In this document: positions 49,919 through 57,753 of the stretch, one piece after another
How positions within the stretch are numbered: the stretch's first letter is position 1
Layout of the letters: each line of letters starts with the position of its first letter
Source: Leucobacter sp. cx-328
Lineage (GTDB): Bacteria > Actinomycetota > Actinomycetes > Actinomycetales > Microbacteriaceae
DNA: 64,000 nucleotides
Assembly (NCBI RefSeq): GCF_014530035.1
Contig: NZ_JACVMX010000002.1
Span: 124,001 to 188,000, forward strand
Reading direction: 5' to 3'
Program-made: the position numbers and the translations under genes
The notes under the pieces: generated by a model
The model's input: only the letters and a program-made list of their open reading frames with translations
Databases searched by the model: none
What the model was told of the DNA's origin: nothing

Positions 49919-51436
49919 TTAGCGCTTTGCCACCGACTTGCTGATCGCACGGTACGCGACCGCGAGCGCCACAACAGCGATGATCGAGATGATCGCGACA
50001 GTGCCGAAGTACTGCGCCTCAGCGCCCTCGCGGTACGCCTGCGAGATCCAACCCGAGAGGGTCGATCCGCCAGCCATCGTGAGGAAGTAGAGCGCGGTCA
50101 TCTGTGAGCTTGCTGCCTTGGGTGCCAACTCTGCGGTGAATGACAGGGCCGAGGGCGCGAAAAGCGCTTCGCCGAATGCGAAGAAGACCATCACGAGGAG
50201 TGCCATGACGAGCGGCATCGACTGACCGGCGCCGAAGCTGAAGGGCACGATTGCTGCAGCGCCAGCTGCCATTGCAATGATGCCGACAACGAGCTTGGTG
50301 ATGGGCTCCATGCGGGTCGAGCGTGCGCGGGTCCACATGAATGCGAGGAGCGCGGTGACCGCCGCAACTGCGAGACTCTCGAGCGTCACAATGAGGCTCG
50401 GGGGCATCGTGTATGAGCCAATGGTGAGGTTGATCTTCGTGTCGGCGAAGACCGCGAATGCGGTGAAGAGCTGGAAGAGCAAGGTCCAGAATACGAGGCT
50501 CATGAGGAATACCGGCACGTACTTCACGATTGCGCCGCGCTCGCTGCGGGTGACCTGCTTGTTCGTGAGGAGCATCGAGAAGAGACCAATCGCTGCCACG
50601 AGCACGATGAGTGCAACGACACTGCTGATGTTGTCGGGGCGGATCAGACCGGTCATGACCGCAATCGCGATGAGGCCGATGGCAACGACGGTGATGATGA
50701 TCCACTTTGCGCGCTGTGCTGCGGGGAGCGGGTTCGGAACGACCGCGGTGCTCGCGGGGAGGCGGCGCATCCCGAAGATGTACTGGCCGAGGCCGAACGC
50801 CATGCCGACTGCCGCAGCGCCGAACGCCAGGTGGAAGCCCCACGACTGGTGCAGTGCGCCGGTGATGAGCGGGCCGGCGAACGCGCCGATGGTGATGCCC
50901 ATGTAGTAGATCGCGTAGCCCGCGTCGCGGCGTGCGCCGCCGTCGGGGTAGAGCGCACCGACCATCATGGTGGTGTTTACCTTCAGGCCACCGGTGCCGA
51001 TGACAATGAGGGCGAGGCCGATGATGAGGCCGATGAGACCGGGAACGACCGCGAGCATGATGTGGCCCGCGAGAATCGCGGTGCCGCCAACGAGCACGAC
51101 GTATTTCGGAGCGAGCACGCGGTCAGCAACCCATGCGCCGATGATCTGCGAGATGTAGACGAGGCCACCGTAGGAGCCCGCGATGCCGAGCGCGACGGGC
51201 TGGGGGAGGCCGAGGCCGCCATCGCTGAGCGAGTAGTAGAGGTAGTACGCGAGCAGTACCTGCAGGCCGTAGAAGCTGAAGCGCTCCCACATTTCCACGC
51301 CCGAGAGCGTGAGCAGGCCGCTCGGCTTGGCGTCGCGGGAGACGACATTGAGGGCACGGGTGACGCCAACGGTGGCGGTGTCGGGTGCCTTCGTGTGGGG
51401 CGCGGTCTTTGCGCCGCCTGACTGGGGGTTCGTCAT
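49919..51436 (-). CDS. POT/PTR2-family proton-dependent oligopeptide transporter
   Basis: 505 residues from the ATG at 51436 with CGGAG upstream; 14 membrane helices as in bacterial POT proteins. The PTR2 signature is visible as GVEMWERFSFYGLQVLLAYY near residue 48, and the helix 1 ExxERFxYY motif is ERFSFYG here. The protein imports di- and tripeptides with protons. A palindrome AGTTGGTC-T-GACCAACT lies in its promoter, identical to that at 54299 by the GntR gene, which suggests shared control with the ABC importer and gamma-glutamyltransferase. Confidence 0.92.
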   Translation of the reverse strand: MTNPQSGGAKTAPHTKAPDTATVGVTRALNVVSRDAKPSGLLTLSGVEMWERFSFYGLQVLLAYYLYYSLSDGGLGLPQPVALGIAGSYGGLVYISQIIGAWVADRVLAPKYVVLVGGTAILAGHIMLAVVPGLIGLIIGLALIVIGTGGLKVNTTMMVGALYPDGGARRDAGYAIYYMGITIGAFAGPLITGALHQSWGFHLAFGAAAVGMAFGLGQYIFGMRRLPASTAVVPNPLPAAQRAKWIIITVVAIGLIAIAVMTGLIRPDNISSVVALIVLVAAIGLFSMLLTNKQVTRSERGAIVKYVPVFLMSLVFWTLLFQLFTAFAVFADTKINLTIGSYTMPPSLIVTLESLAVAAVTALLAFMWTRARSTRMEPITKLVVGIIAMAAGAAAIVPFSFGAGQSMPLVMALLVMVFFAFGEALFAPSALSFTAELAPKAASSQMTALYFLTMAGGSTLSGWISQAYREGAEAQYFGTVAIISIIAVVALAVAYRAISKSVAKR

Positions 51437-51530
51437 TGATACTCCGAGATGAACTTGGCGGATCGGTTGGTTGCGGTCCGCTGTCTGGCCGATCGCAATG
51501 GAAGTTGCGACCGGTGTGAGCAAGTTGATT

Positions 51531-51557
51531 AGTTGGTCTGACCAACTGCTTAATCAA
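51531..51557 (-). promoter_or_regulatory. GntR operator and promoter of the POT gene
   Basis: AGTTGGTCTGACCAACT at 51531-51547 is a 17-bp palindrome of the FadR-type GGTCnGACC class. On the minus strand a TTGATT -35 (51557-51552) and AACTAA (17 bases on) place the operator within the promoter. It lies about 95 bases upstream of the POT start. Confidence 0.75.
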
Positions 51558-51633
51558 TAAGTGAACTTACAGGGTTGAATGGCAGAGGTCAATTTGGGCG
51601 CCAAAGACGCGCGAGCGGATCCGCCCCACACGC

Positions 51634-51676
51634 AAAAAAGTGCGGGGGCGAGGTCGAAATGACCCCGCCCCCGCAC
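51634..51676 (-). terminator. Terminator of the glutamine/cystine ABC operon
   Basis: GTGCGGGGGCG then GGTC (51640-51655) pairs with GACC then CGCCCCCGCAC (51661-51676). On the minus strand six T residues follow directly (51639-51634). Confidence 0.92.
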
Positions 51677-51688
51677 CGTGAGAGTTGG

Positions 51689-52492
51689 TTACAGCACCTT
51701 CGAGAGGAACTGCTTCGTGCGCTCGTGCTTCGGGTTTGTGAAAACGAGATCGGGCTCGCCCTGCTCGATGATGCGACCCGCATCCATGACGATCACGCGG
51801 TCTGCGACCTCGCGTGTGAAGCCCATCTCGTGGCTCACGATGATCATGGTCATGCCGGCAGCTGCGAGATCCTTCATGACTTGCAGCACTTCGCCAACCA
51901 TCTCGGGATCGAGCGCTGAAGTCGGCTCATCGAAGAGCATGAGCGAGGGGCGCATCGCGAGCGCACGCGCGATGGCCACGCGCTGCTGCTGGCCACCCGA
52001 GAGCGATCGGGGGCGCACATCGGCCTTGTCTGCGAGGCCAACGCGGTCGAGGAGCTCCCTGGCGTACGCAATCGCCTGCGCCTTGTTCTCGCCCTTCACG
52101 CGCACGGGGGAGTGCCAGATGTTCTCCAGCACGGTCATGTGCGGGAAGAGGTTGAAGTGCTGGAAGACGAAGCCGATATCCGAGCGCTGGCGAGCGAGCG
52201 CCTTCGCTGAGATCTCGACGGTCTTGCCTGAGTTGGCGATCCGCTCACCGATGAGTTCGCCATCTACGTAGATGTGGCCGTCTTCAATGGGCTCGAGGCG
52301 GTTGAGGGTGCGCAGGAAGGTGGTCTTGCCTGCGCCTGACGGGCCGACGAGTACGACGACCTCGCCGCGTGCAATTTCCACCGAAACGTCAGTGAGAATC
52401 TGGCGGTCGCCAAACCACTTGTTTACGCCAACGGTGCGCACGATTGGCCCATCAGACACTGAGACTGGAGTGGTGTATTCGGAGAGTGTCAT
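51689..52492 (-). CDS. Polar amino-acid ABC transporter ATP-binding protein
   Basis: 267 residues from the ATG at 52492. Walker [11 protein letters not shown]-loop [13 protein letters not shown], signature LSGGQQQR, Walker [15 protein letters not shown]-loop VSHE. A GlnQ/TcyC-like ATPase that powers the importer with the two genes before it. The start overlaps the permease stop by four bases. Longer open frames into the permease gene are spurious. A T6 terminator follows. Confidence 0.94.
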   Translation of the reverse strand: MTLSEYTTPVSVSDGPIVRTVGVNKWFGDRQILTDVSVEIARGEVVVLVGPSGAGKTTFLRTLNRLEPIEDGHIYVDGELIGERIANSGKTVEISAKALARQRSDIGFVFQHFNLFPHMTVLENIWHSPVRVKGENKAQAIAYARELLDRVGLADKADVRPRSLSGGQQQRVAIARALAMRPSLMLFDEPTSALDPEMVGEVLQVMKDLAAAGMTMIIVSHEMGFTREVADRVIVMDAGRIIEQGEPDLVFTNPKHERTKQFLSKVL

Positions 52493-53298
52493 GCTGCTGC
52501 TCCTTCCTGGACAGAGAGCGGAGACTTGGGGGCGGTGCTGTCGCGCTTCACGCGGAAGTCGAACAGACGCTTCCAAACTGACGGCGCTTTCGGGAGGCCA
52601 GCTCGTGCGTTGAGGCTGTTCTCGATCCAGGTCTGGATGAACGTCCAAATCGTTGTGAGGAGCAAGTAGTACAGCGCAACGACGATGTAGATTTCGAACG
52701 CCTTGAAAGTCGAGGAGGCCATCGTGCCACCGACCTGGAACATCTCGGCGACGCCGATGATTGAGAGCACCGACGTGCTCTTCATGAGGCCGTTGAAGGA
52801 GTTGCCGAGCGGCGGAACCATGACGCGGATCGCCTGCGGCACAATGATCCACCGCATGGCGCCCATCGGGGTCATGCCGAGCGACAGTGCCGCCTCGGTC
52901 TGACCCTTCTCGATCGACTCGAGGCCGCCGCGGACGATCTCCGAAATGTACGCGCTCTCGTTGAGCATGAGGCCGATGATCGCGGCCTGGACGGCACCCT
53001 TGATGAGGAATCCGACTGATACATCTTCAAACCTAAAGATGTTCGCTGCAGCGAGGCCGGTGTAGAGGATCACGAGCTGTACGAGGAGCGGGGTGCCGCG
53101 AATGATCCAGACATACAGGCTGGAGATGAGGCGCAGCACGACAAACCGGCTGCGGCCCATGAGAGCGATAACGAGGCCCAAGATGAGCGCGAGCGCCATC
53201 GCGACGACCGAGATGAGAATGGTGAGTGAGAGGCCGTTGAGGAAGCTCTGGCTTGGCGAGAACAAGCTCTGCCAGAAGTATGCCCAGTCAAATTTCAT
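52489..53298 (-). CDS. Polar amino-acid ABC transporter permease
   Basis: 269 residues with about five membrane helices. The EAA loop [29 protein letters not shown] is near residue 145, and the start [21 protein letters not shown] is typical of GlnP/TcyB-type permeases. It ends in a basic cytoplasmic tail. It pairs with the binding protein upstream, from which it is separated by a hairpin, and the ATPase downstream, which it overlaps by four bases. Confidence 0.92.
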   Translation of the reverse strand: MKFDWAYFWQSLFSPSQSFLNGLSLTILISVVAMALALILGLVIALMGRSRFVVLRLISSLYVWIIRGTPLLVQLVILYTGLAAANIFRFEDVSVGFLIKGAVQAAIIGLMLNESAYISEIVRGGLESIEKGQTEAALSLGMTPMGAMRWIIVPQAIRVMVPPLGNSFNGLMKSTSVLSIIGVAEMFQVGGTMASSTFKAFEIYIVVALYYLLLTTIWTFIQTWIENSLNARAGLPKAPSVWKRLFDFRVKRDSTAPKSPLSVQEGAAA

Positions 53299-53324
53299 GG
53301 TGTTCCGTCTTCTTCGTTGAAGGT

Positions 53325-53354
53325 GGTGCGGGTGGGTGAAGCCCCACCCGCACC
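53325..53354 (-). terminator. Hairpin between binding-protein and permease genes
   Basis: GGTGCGGGTGGG (53325-53336) pairs perfectly with CCCACCCGCACC (53343-53354), loop TGAAGC. It has no T run, so it probably protects the binding-protein mRNA end or attenuates, giving more binding protein than permease. Confidence 0.7.
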
Positions 53355-53361
53355 GAATTAC

Positions 53362-54231
53362 TTATTCGCCGAGCGTGATGTCGTTGGCCTCGACGCCCCA
53401 GGTGGCGAGGATTTCCTTGTACTTTCCGCTGTCAACCATTGCGGTGAACGCGGTGTCAAGCGCCTCGTTGAGCTCGGTGTTGCTCTTGAGTGTTGCTGCA
53501 CCGATGCGGATCTTGCCGAAGGGTTCGCCGATCATGACGAAGTCACCTTCTGACTGGGTCTCGTAGAAGCTCATGATCTCCGAGGTGTCAACGAACGCGT
53601 CTACCTGGTTGGCAAGCACCTGCTGCACGGCAGCGGCTGCATCGTCGACGAGCGTGAGGTCAATTGCGGGCTTGCCGTTTGCGATGCACTCTTCCGAGAG
53701 CTTCGTTGCTGAGTCGCCACCGGTCGCGCCGCTGATGCCAATGACGCGAATGCCACAGAGTGATTGGTCGAAGCCGGTGACCTTCTTGGGGTTTTCCTTG
53801 GTGACGCCGGCACCGGTGCCCGAGAAGAGGTACGGTACGAAGTTCGCGATTTCCTCGCGCTCAGGCTTGATGTACAGCGAGCCCATGATGACGTCACACT
53901 GCTTTGCCTGCAGCGCGGGGATGAGGCCTGAGAAGTTGTACTCCTCAAGCTTGGTCTTCACGCCGAGCTCAGTAGCGAGGCCGTTGGCAATGTCGATCTC
54001 GACACCCTGTAGCTCATTGTTCTCGTCGTAGAAGATGTTCGGTGGGGTGTCACCGGTGCACACGGTCAGTGCGTCAGCGGTGAGGATCGCGGGCGGTTGG
54101 ACGACTGCGTTGCCAGTCGACTCTTCCGCTGCCGGTGCTCCGCCACACGCCGTGAGGGTGAGGGTAAGTGCCGAGGCGATGGTGAGGGCGCCGATTGCAG
54201 CGCCACGCTTAAGGATTGAGGGGAAAGCCAC
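53362..54231 (-). CDS. Polar amino-acid ABC transporter substrate-binding lipoprotein
   Basis: 289 residues. The lipoprotein signal ends in LTLTACGG near residue 29. The SBP family 3 domain follows: VCTGDTPPNIFYDENNELQGVEIDI, LIPALQAKQCDVIMG and EIMSFYETQSEGD. Binding-protein relatives bind glutamine, cystine or other polar amino acids; the exact ligand is not shown. It is the first gene of its operon, divergent to the GntR regulator. A 17-bp palindrome lies exactly between its -35 (54321-54316) and -10 (54298-54293). Confidence 0.92.
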   Translation of the reverse strand: MAFPSILKRGAAIGALTIASALTLTLTACGGAPAAEESTGNAVVQPPAILTADALTVCTGDTPPNIFYDENNELQGVEIDIANGLATELGVKTKLEEYNFSGLIPALQAKQCDVIMGSLYIKPEREEIANFVPYLFSGTGAGVTKENPKKVTGFDQSLCGIRVIGISGATGGDSATKLSEECIANGKPAIDLTLVDDAAAAVQQVLANQVDAFVDTSEIMSFYETQSEGDFVMIGEPFGKIRIGAATLKSNTELNEALDTAFTAMVDSGKYKEILATWGVEANDITLGE

Positions 54232-54292
54232 TTTGATTTCTCCGATTCAGTTGTGTTGTAGCTTGCGGAGCACGAGCTACGAACCTAGGATC

Positions 54293-54321
54293 ATTGACAG
54301 TTGGTCTGACCAACTAATCAA
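54293..54321. promoter_or_regulatory. GntR operator in the shared divergent promoter
   Basis: AGTTGGTCTGACCAACT (54299-54315) is identical to the site at 51531. It fills the 17-base spacer of a minus-strand promoter (TTGATT, 54321-54316; GTCAAT, 54298-54293) and overlaps a perfect plus-strand TTGACA -35 (54294-54299). A protein bound here would block both the ABC operon and gntR. Confidence 0.78.
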
Positions 54322-54431
54322 TTAATATGTGAAGATACCCGCTCACTCTTACGTAAGTCAATGCCGCATCTGCCAGAGTTACGGTGCAGCGGTTTCGCAG
54401 CACATTCCACACACGAACAGAAGGAGGGGCG

Positions 54432-55142
54432 ATGGACTGGACAAGCATTTCGCGAGCAACGACGCTCTCACTGCCAGATCGCCTTTCGGTTGATCTTGAA
54501 CGGCTCATCCTCGACGGCGAACTTGCCCCGGGAGATCGGCTGCCGCCTGAGCGCGAACTCGCAGAGCATCTGGGAGTCTCGCGTGTCTCGATTCGCGAAG
54601 CGCTTCGCGAACTCGAGAACCGCGGGCTGATCGACCGAAAGCCCGGTCGCGGCACGATTGTGTTGAGTCCTGGTGAGCAGTCACCCATGGCAGAAAGCAT
54701 CGGCGCGGCAGTAGCCGCAGCTGATCCCGAGATCCGCGACATCATGGAATTGCGTGCAATTCTCGAGCCGCCGATCGCGCGCCTGACCGCCGGTCGCGCG
54801 AAGCCGCGTGACATCGCGCAGTTGCGTGAACTTGTGGAGGCCATGGAAAAGGAAACTTCGAACGAGCGTTACGCAGAGCTCGACCGGGCGTTCCACCAGA
54901 CCATTGCGCAGTACGCGCATAACCCGCTGCTTGCCCTCATTAATGAGCAGCTAGCGCAGCAGATCGCGCCGAGCCGTGCAAAGCGGTACCAAACGAGCGA
55001 TCGACGCAGCGCCTCAAGCCGTGCGCACCGCCTCATCTTTGAGGCAATCGAAGCTGGAAACGGCGACGCTGCTGAACAGGCGGCACGCGACCACGTACTC
55101 GATATTGCGCACCAGATCGCCCTCGCCGGGCGCGACGAATAG
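54432..55142 (+). CDS. FadR-subfamily GntR transcriptional regulator
   Basis: 236 residues from the ATG at 54432, behind a strong AAGGAGGGG. The N-terminal winged helix reads LILDGELAPGDRLPPERELAEHLGVSRVSIREALRELENRGLI (in pieces, residues 25-67), with the GntR recognition helix. The C-terminal FCD domain has the metal-binding Asp/His set: ELRAILEP, DRAFHQTIAQYAHN, SRAHRLIFEAIEAG, ARDHV. It is the first gene of gntR-ggt-tauE and lies beside a GGTCnGACC palindrome, the site type known for FadR-like proteins. It probably represses by blocking that promoter until a ligand binds. Confidence 0.92.
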   Translation: MDWTSISRATTLSLPDRLSVDLERLILDGELAPGDRLPPERELAEHLGVSRVSIREALRELENRGLIDRKPGRGTIVLSPGEQSPMAESIGAAVAAADPEIRDIMELRAILEPPIARLTAGRAKPRDIAQLRELVEAMEKETSNERYAELDRAFHQTIAQYAHNPLLALINEQLAQQIAPSRAKRYQTSDRRSASSRAHRLIFEAIEAGNGDAAEQAARDHVLDIAHQIALAGRDE

Positions 55143-55158
55143 ATAGGAATCACGGACC

Positions 55159-56700
55159 ATGACGATGCCTAAGGGAGCCATCTCAACGTCACACCACCTC
55201 GCAACCGAGGCCGGCGCCGCCGTACTCGAGGCGGGCGGCAACGCAATCGATGCGGCAATTGCCGCGGCGGCTACGCTCTGCGTGGTCTACCCGAACAACG
55301 TTGCCCTCGGTGGTGACCTGGTCGCGATCGTGCGCAGCCCAGACGGTCAGGTCCGATTCCTTAACGCGACGGGCACCGCGCCGAGCGGCCAGACGCTCGA
55401 AGCGCTGCGCGAGAAGCACGGCGAGACGCTCCCGCTGCGCGGTGTCGACACCATCACGGTGCCAGGTGGCATTCGTGGCTGGCAGGCGCTGCATGATCTC
55501 GGCGCGACTCGTGAGTGGGCGGATCATCTCGCTCCCGCGATCCGCCATGCTGAGCAGGGGTTCCCCAACTCGCGTTCGGTCGCACGTGCGCTGAGCGATG
55601 CGCAGGGCACGCTTGATCAGGATCCCGGCGCGCGCGCAATTTTCTACCCGAACGGCGACCCGCTCACCGAGGGTGAAACGCTCACGCAGCCCGCACTCGC
55701 GGCATCGCTCACGCAGCTCGCCGCGAATGGCGCGGACGAGTTTTACGAAGGTGAACTCGCGCAGCGCTGGATCGCAGGCCTCGCAGCGCGCGGCTCGAAG
55801 ATTACCGCCGAGGATGCCGCGGGATACCGTCCTTTCTGGGGCGAGCCGATTGAGACTGAGTTCAGCGGTCTCCGCGTGCTCACCGGCCCGCCGAACACTT
55901 CGGGCTTCATGCTCCTGCGTGCGCTGAACGAGATCACCGCTGGTATCGCGGATCCCCTTGGCGCAGGTGCAGGCGAGCTGTCGCGTGCGTTCTACGAAGC
56001 GAATCTCGTGCGCACCGCTTCGCTCTCGGACCCGACCTTCGGTGGCGCAACCGGCGCCGAGCTCGTTGCTGCTGAGGCTCCTACAGGTCCGCTCCGCGGC
56101 GAGGCCAAGGCGAGCGGCGATACGGTCGGCTTCTCGGCGATCAGCGCCGACGGCTGGGCAGTCTCGTTCATCAACTCCGTGTTCTGGGACTTCGGCTCAT
56201 ACATCTTGGAGCCCGACACCGGCATCATCTTCCAGAACCGCGGCACCTCGTTCTCCCTCGACCCCGCATCGCCCAACGCGTTCGAACCGGGCAAGCGCCC
56301 GCGCCACACGCTCATGCCGGTGCTCGTGCTCGACGGTGACGAGATCGCCTATGTTCCCGCCACCATGGGTGGCGCGGCACAGCCGCAGATTCATACCCAG
56401 TTGCTGCAGCGCATGTTTGAGGGCGCGGATCCCAGCACCGCAACCCATGCGCCGCGTTGGATGGTAGATGAGGTAGTTGGCGATGCGCCCGTGCGCGTCA
56501 CCATTGAAGAAGACGTCCCGCTGGTTGCCCGTGAGGCGATCGAAGCCGCTGGCTTCGCGCTCAACGTGGTGCGACCCTACGACGAGGACCTTGGGCACTC
56601 GAACGTGATCCGCGTTGATCGCAGTGCGGGCATCGCAACCGGCTATACGGCCGCGAGCGATCCGCGCTCTGATGGATCCGCAATCGTCGTTCCTGCCTAA
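55159..56700 (+). CDS. ggt: Gamma-glutamyltransferase
   Basis: 513 residues without a signal peptide. The N-terminal ASTSHHLATEAGAAVLEAGGNAIDAAIA block is a GGT signature. The nucleophile Thr after autocleavage is in GDTVGFSAISADG near residue 318, so the large chain is residues 1-317 and the small chain about 195 residues. The enzyme splits the gamma-glutamyl bond of glutathione and related amides. It starts 16 bases after gntR. With no export signal it appears to act inside the cell, unlike many GGTs, so its substrate must be imported or internal. Confidence 0.92.
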   Translation: MTMPKGAISTSHHLATEAGAAVLEAGGNAIDAAIAAAATLCVVYPNNVALGGDLVAIVRSPDGQVRFLNATGTAPSGQTLEALREKHGETLPLRGVDTITVPGGIRGWQALHDLGATREWADHLAPAIRHAEQGFPNSRSVARALSDAQGTLDQDPGARAIFYPNGDPLTEGETLTQPALAASLTQLAANGADEFYEGELAQRWIAGLAARGSKITAEDAAGYRPFWGEPIETEFSGLRVLTGPPNTSGFMLLRALNEITAGIADPLGAGAGELSRAFYEANLVRTASLSDPTFGGATGAELVAAEAPTGPLRGEAKASGDTVGFSAISADGWAVSFINSVFWDFGSYILEPDTGIIFQNRGTSFSLDPASPNAFEPGKRPRHTLMPVLVLDGDEIAYVPATMGGAAQPQIHTQLLQRMFEGADPSTATHAPRWMVDEVVGDAPVRVTIEEDVPLVAREAIEAAGFALNVVRPYDEDLGHSNVIRVDRSAGIATGYTAASDPRSDGSAIVVPA

Positions 56701-56725
56701 CCGATAGAGAAGAAGATCGAAATCA

Positions 56726-57520
56726 ATGACTAACTTTGACGTCGCTCATAAGCGTCAGCCCGTATTTATCCTGCTCCTTCTTGGTGCACTGACCGGCATG
56801 CTCTCGGGGCTGTTCGGTATTGGTGGCGGCATCGTGCTCGTGCCGTTGCTCGTGCTTGTGCTCGGGTATCAGCAGAAGCTCGCGGCGGGTACGTCGGTTG
56901 CTACGATCCTGCCGGCGGCAATCGTTGGCGGCATTACCTATGCGGTGCAGGGTCACGTTGACTGGATCGCGGCGCTGCTGCTTGCGATCGGCATCATCGG
57001 TGGCGCGCAGCTCGGCAGTTACCTGCTGCAGCGGATCCCGACCGGTGTGCTGCGCTGGATCTTCATGGGGTTCCTCGTGCTCGTTGTGGTGAGCCTGTGG
57101 TTCATTGTTCCGTCGCGTGACTCTGAGGTCACCATCACGCTCATCAGCGGCGCTGCGCTCATCGTGGTGGGCTTCGTCACCGGCATTCTGTCGGGTTTGC
57201 TCGGTGTTGGCGGCGGCGTGGTCGTTGTTCCCGTACTGATGTTCTTCTTCGGCGCGAATGACCTGGTTGCCAAGGGCACCTCGCTCATCATGCTGATCCC
57301 CGGTTCGATCTCGGGCACGATTGGCAACTTCCGTCGCAAGAATGTTGACCTGCGCGCTGCGGTTCCGCTCGGTATCGCCGCGAGTGTGTGCTCACCGCTT
57401 GGCTCGATCGTTGCCACGTACATCACTCCGATGTGGTCCAACATTGCGTTCTCTGCACTGCTCGTCATCGTCATCATTCAGATGGCAACGAAGGCGCTGA
57501 AGGGGCGGAAGCAGAAGTAA
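56726..57520 (+). CDS. TauE/SafE-family sulfite/sulfonate exporter-like permease
   Basis: 264 residues, eight membrane helices in two repeats. The family's Gly-rich helix ends are seen twice: LTGMLSGLFGIGGGIVLVPLL near residue 20 and TGILSGLLGVGGGVVVVPVL near 150. Members export sulfite, sulfonates or other organic anions. It lies 25 bases after ggt and is the third gene of the gntR operon. In that context it may remove a sulfur product or import a related compound. A hairpin at 57563 ends the transcript. Confidence 0.88.
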   Translation: MTNFDVAHKRQPVFILLLLGALTGMLSGLFGIGGGIVLVPLLVLVLGYQQKLAAGTSVATILPAAIVGGITYAVQGHVDWIAALLLAIGIIGGAQLGSYLLQRIPTGVLRWIFMGFLVLVVVSLWFIVPSRDSEVTITLISGAALIVVGFVTGILSGLLGVGGGVVVVPVLMFFFGANDLVAKGTSLIMLIPGSISGTIGNFRRKNVDLRAAVPLGIAASVCSPLGSIVATYITPMWSNIAFSALLVIVIIQMATKALKGRKQK

Positions 57521-57562
57521 TCGGTTGAGCCGAACTTGCGGGCAGCCAAGCTGCCAAGAACG

Positions 57563-57607
57563 AGGGCGGACAAGGCGTTGCGTGTCGTGCAGCGGCTTGT
57601 CCGCCCT
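57563..57607 (+). terminator. Terminator of the gntR-ggt-tauE operon
   Basis: AGGGCGGACAAG (57563-57574) pairs perfectly with CTTGTCCGCCCT (57596-57607), followed by GTTGTTTT. Confidence 0.88.
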
Positions 57608-57661
57608 GTTGTTTTCTGTCGATTTCACGCAACTTATTCGAACATTCTGCGGCTTTCCCGT

Positions 57662-57693
57662 CCTGTATCTACAGGTGTTGAACTACAGCTGTG
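57662..57693. promoter_or_regulatory. Candidate operator upstream of LuxR-type regulator 1
   Basis: CCTGTA-TC-TACAGG (57662-57675) is a perfect inverted repeat, followed 7 bases on by a partial copy (AACTACAGCTG). The site is about 80 bases before the regulator start, in locally AT-rich DNA, and could serve autoregulation. Confidence 0.45.
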
Positions 57694-57753
57694 TGTTTAG
57701 GGTGCTCTATGACACTCTTGTGAACCACCAAGCGCGCTTCGGAGGGGGACCAA

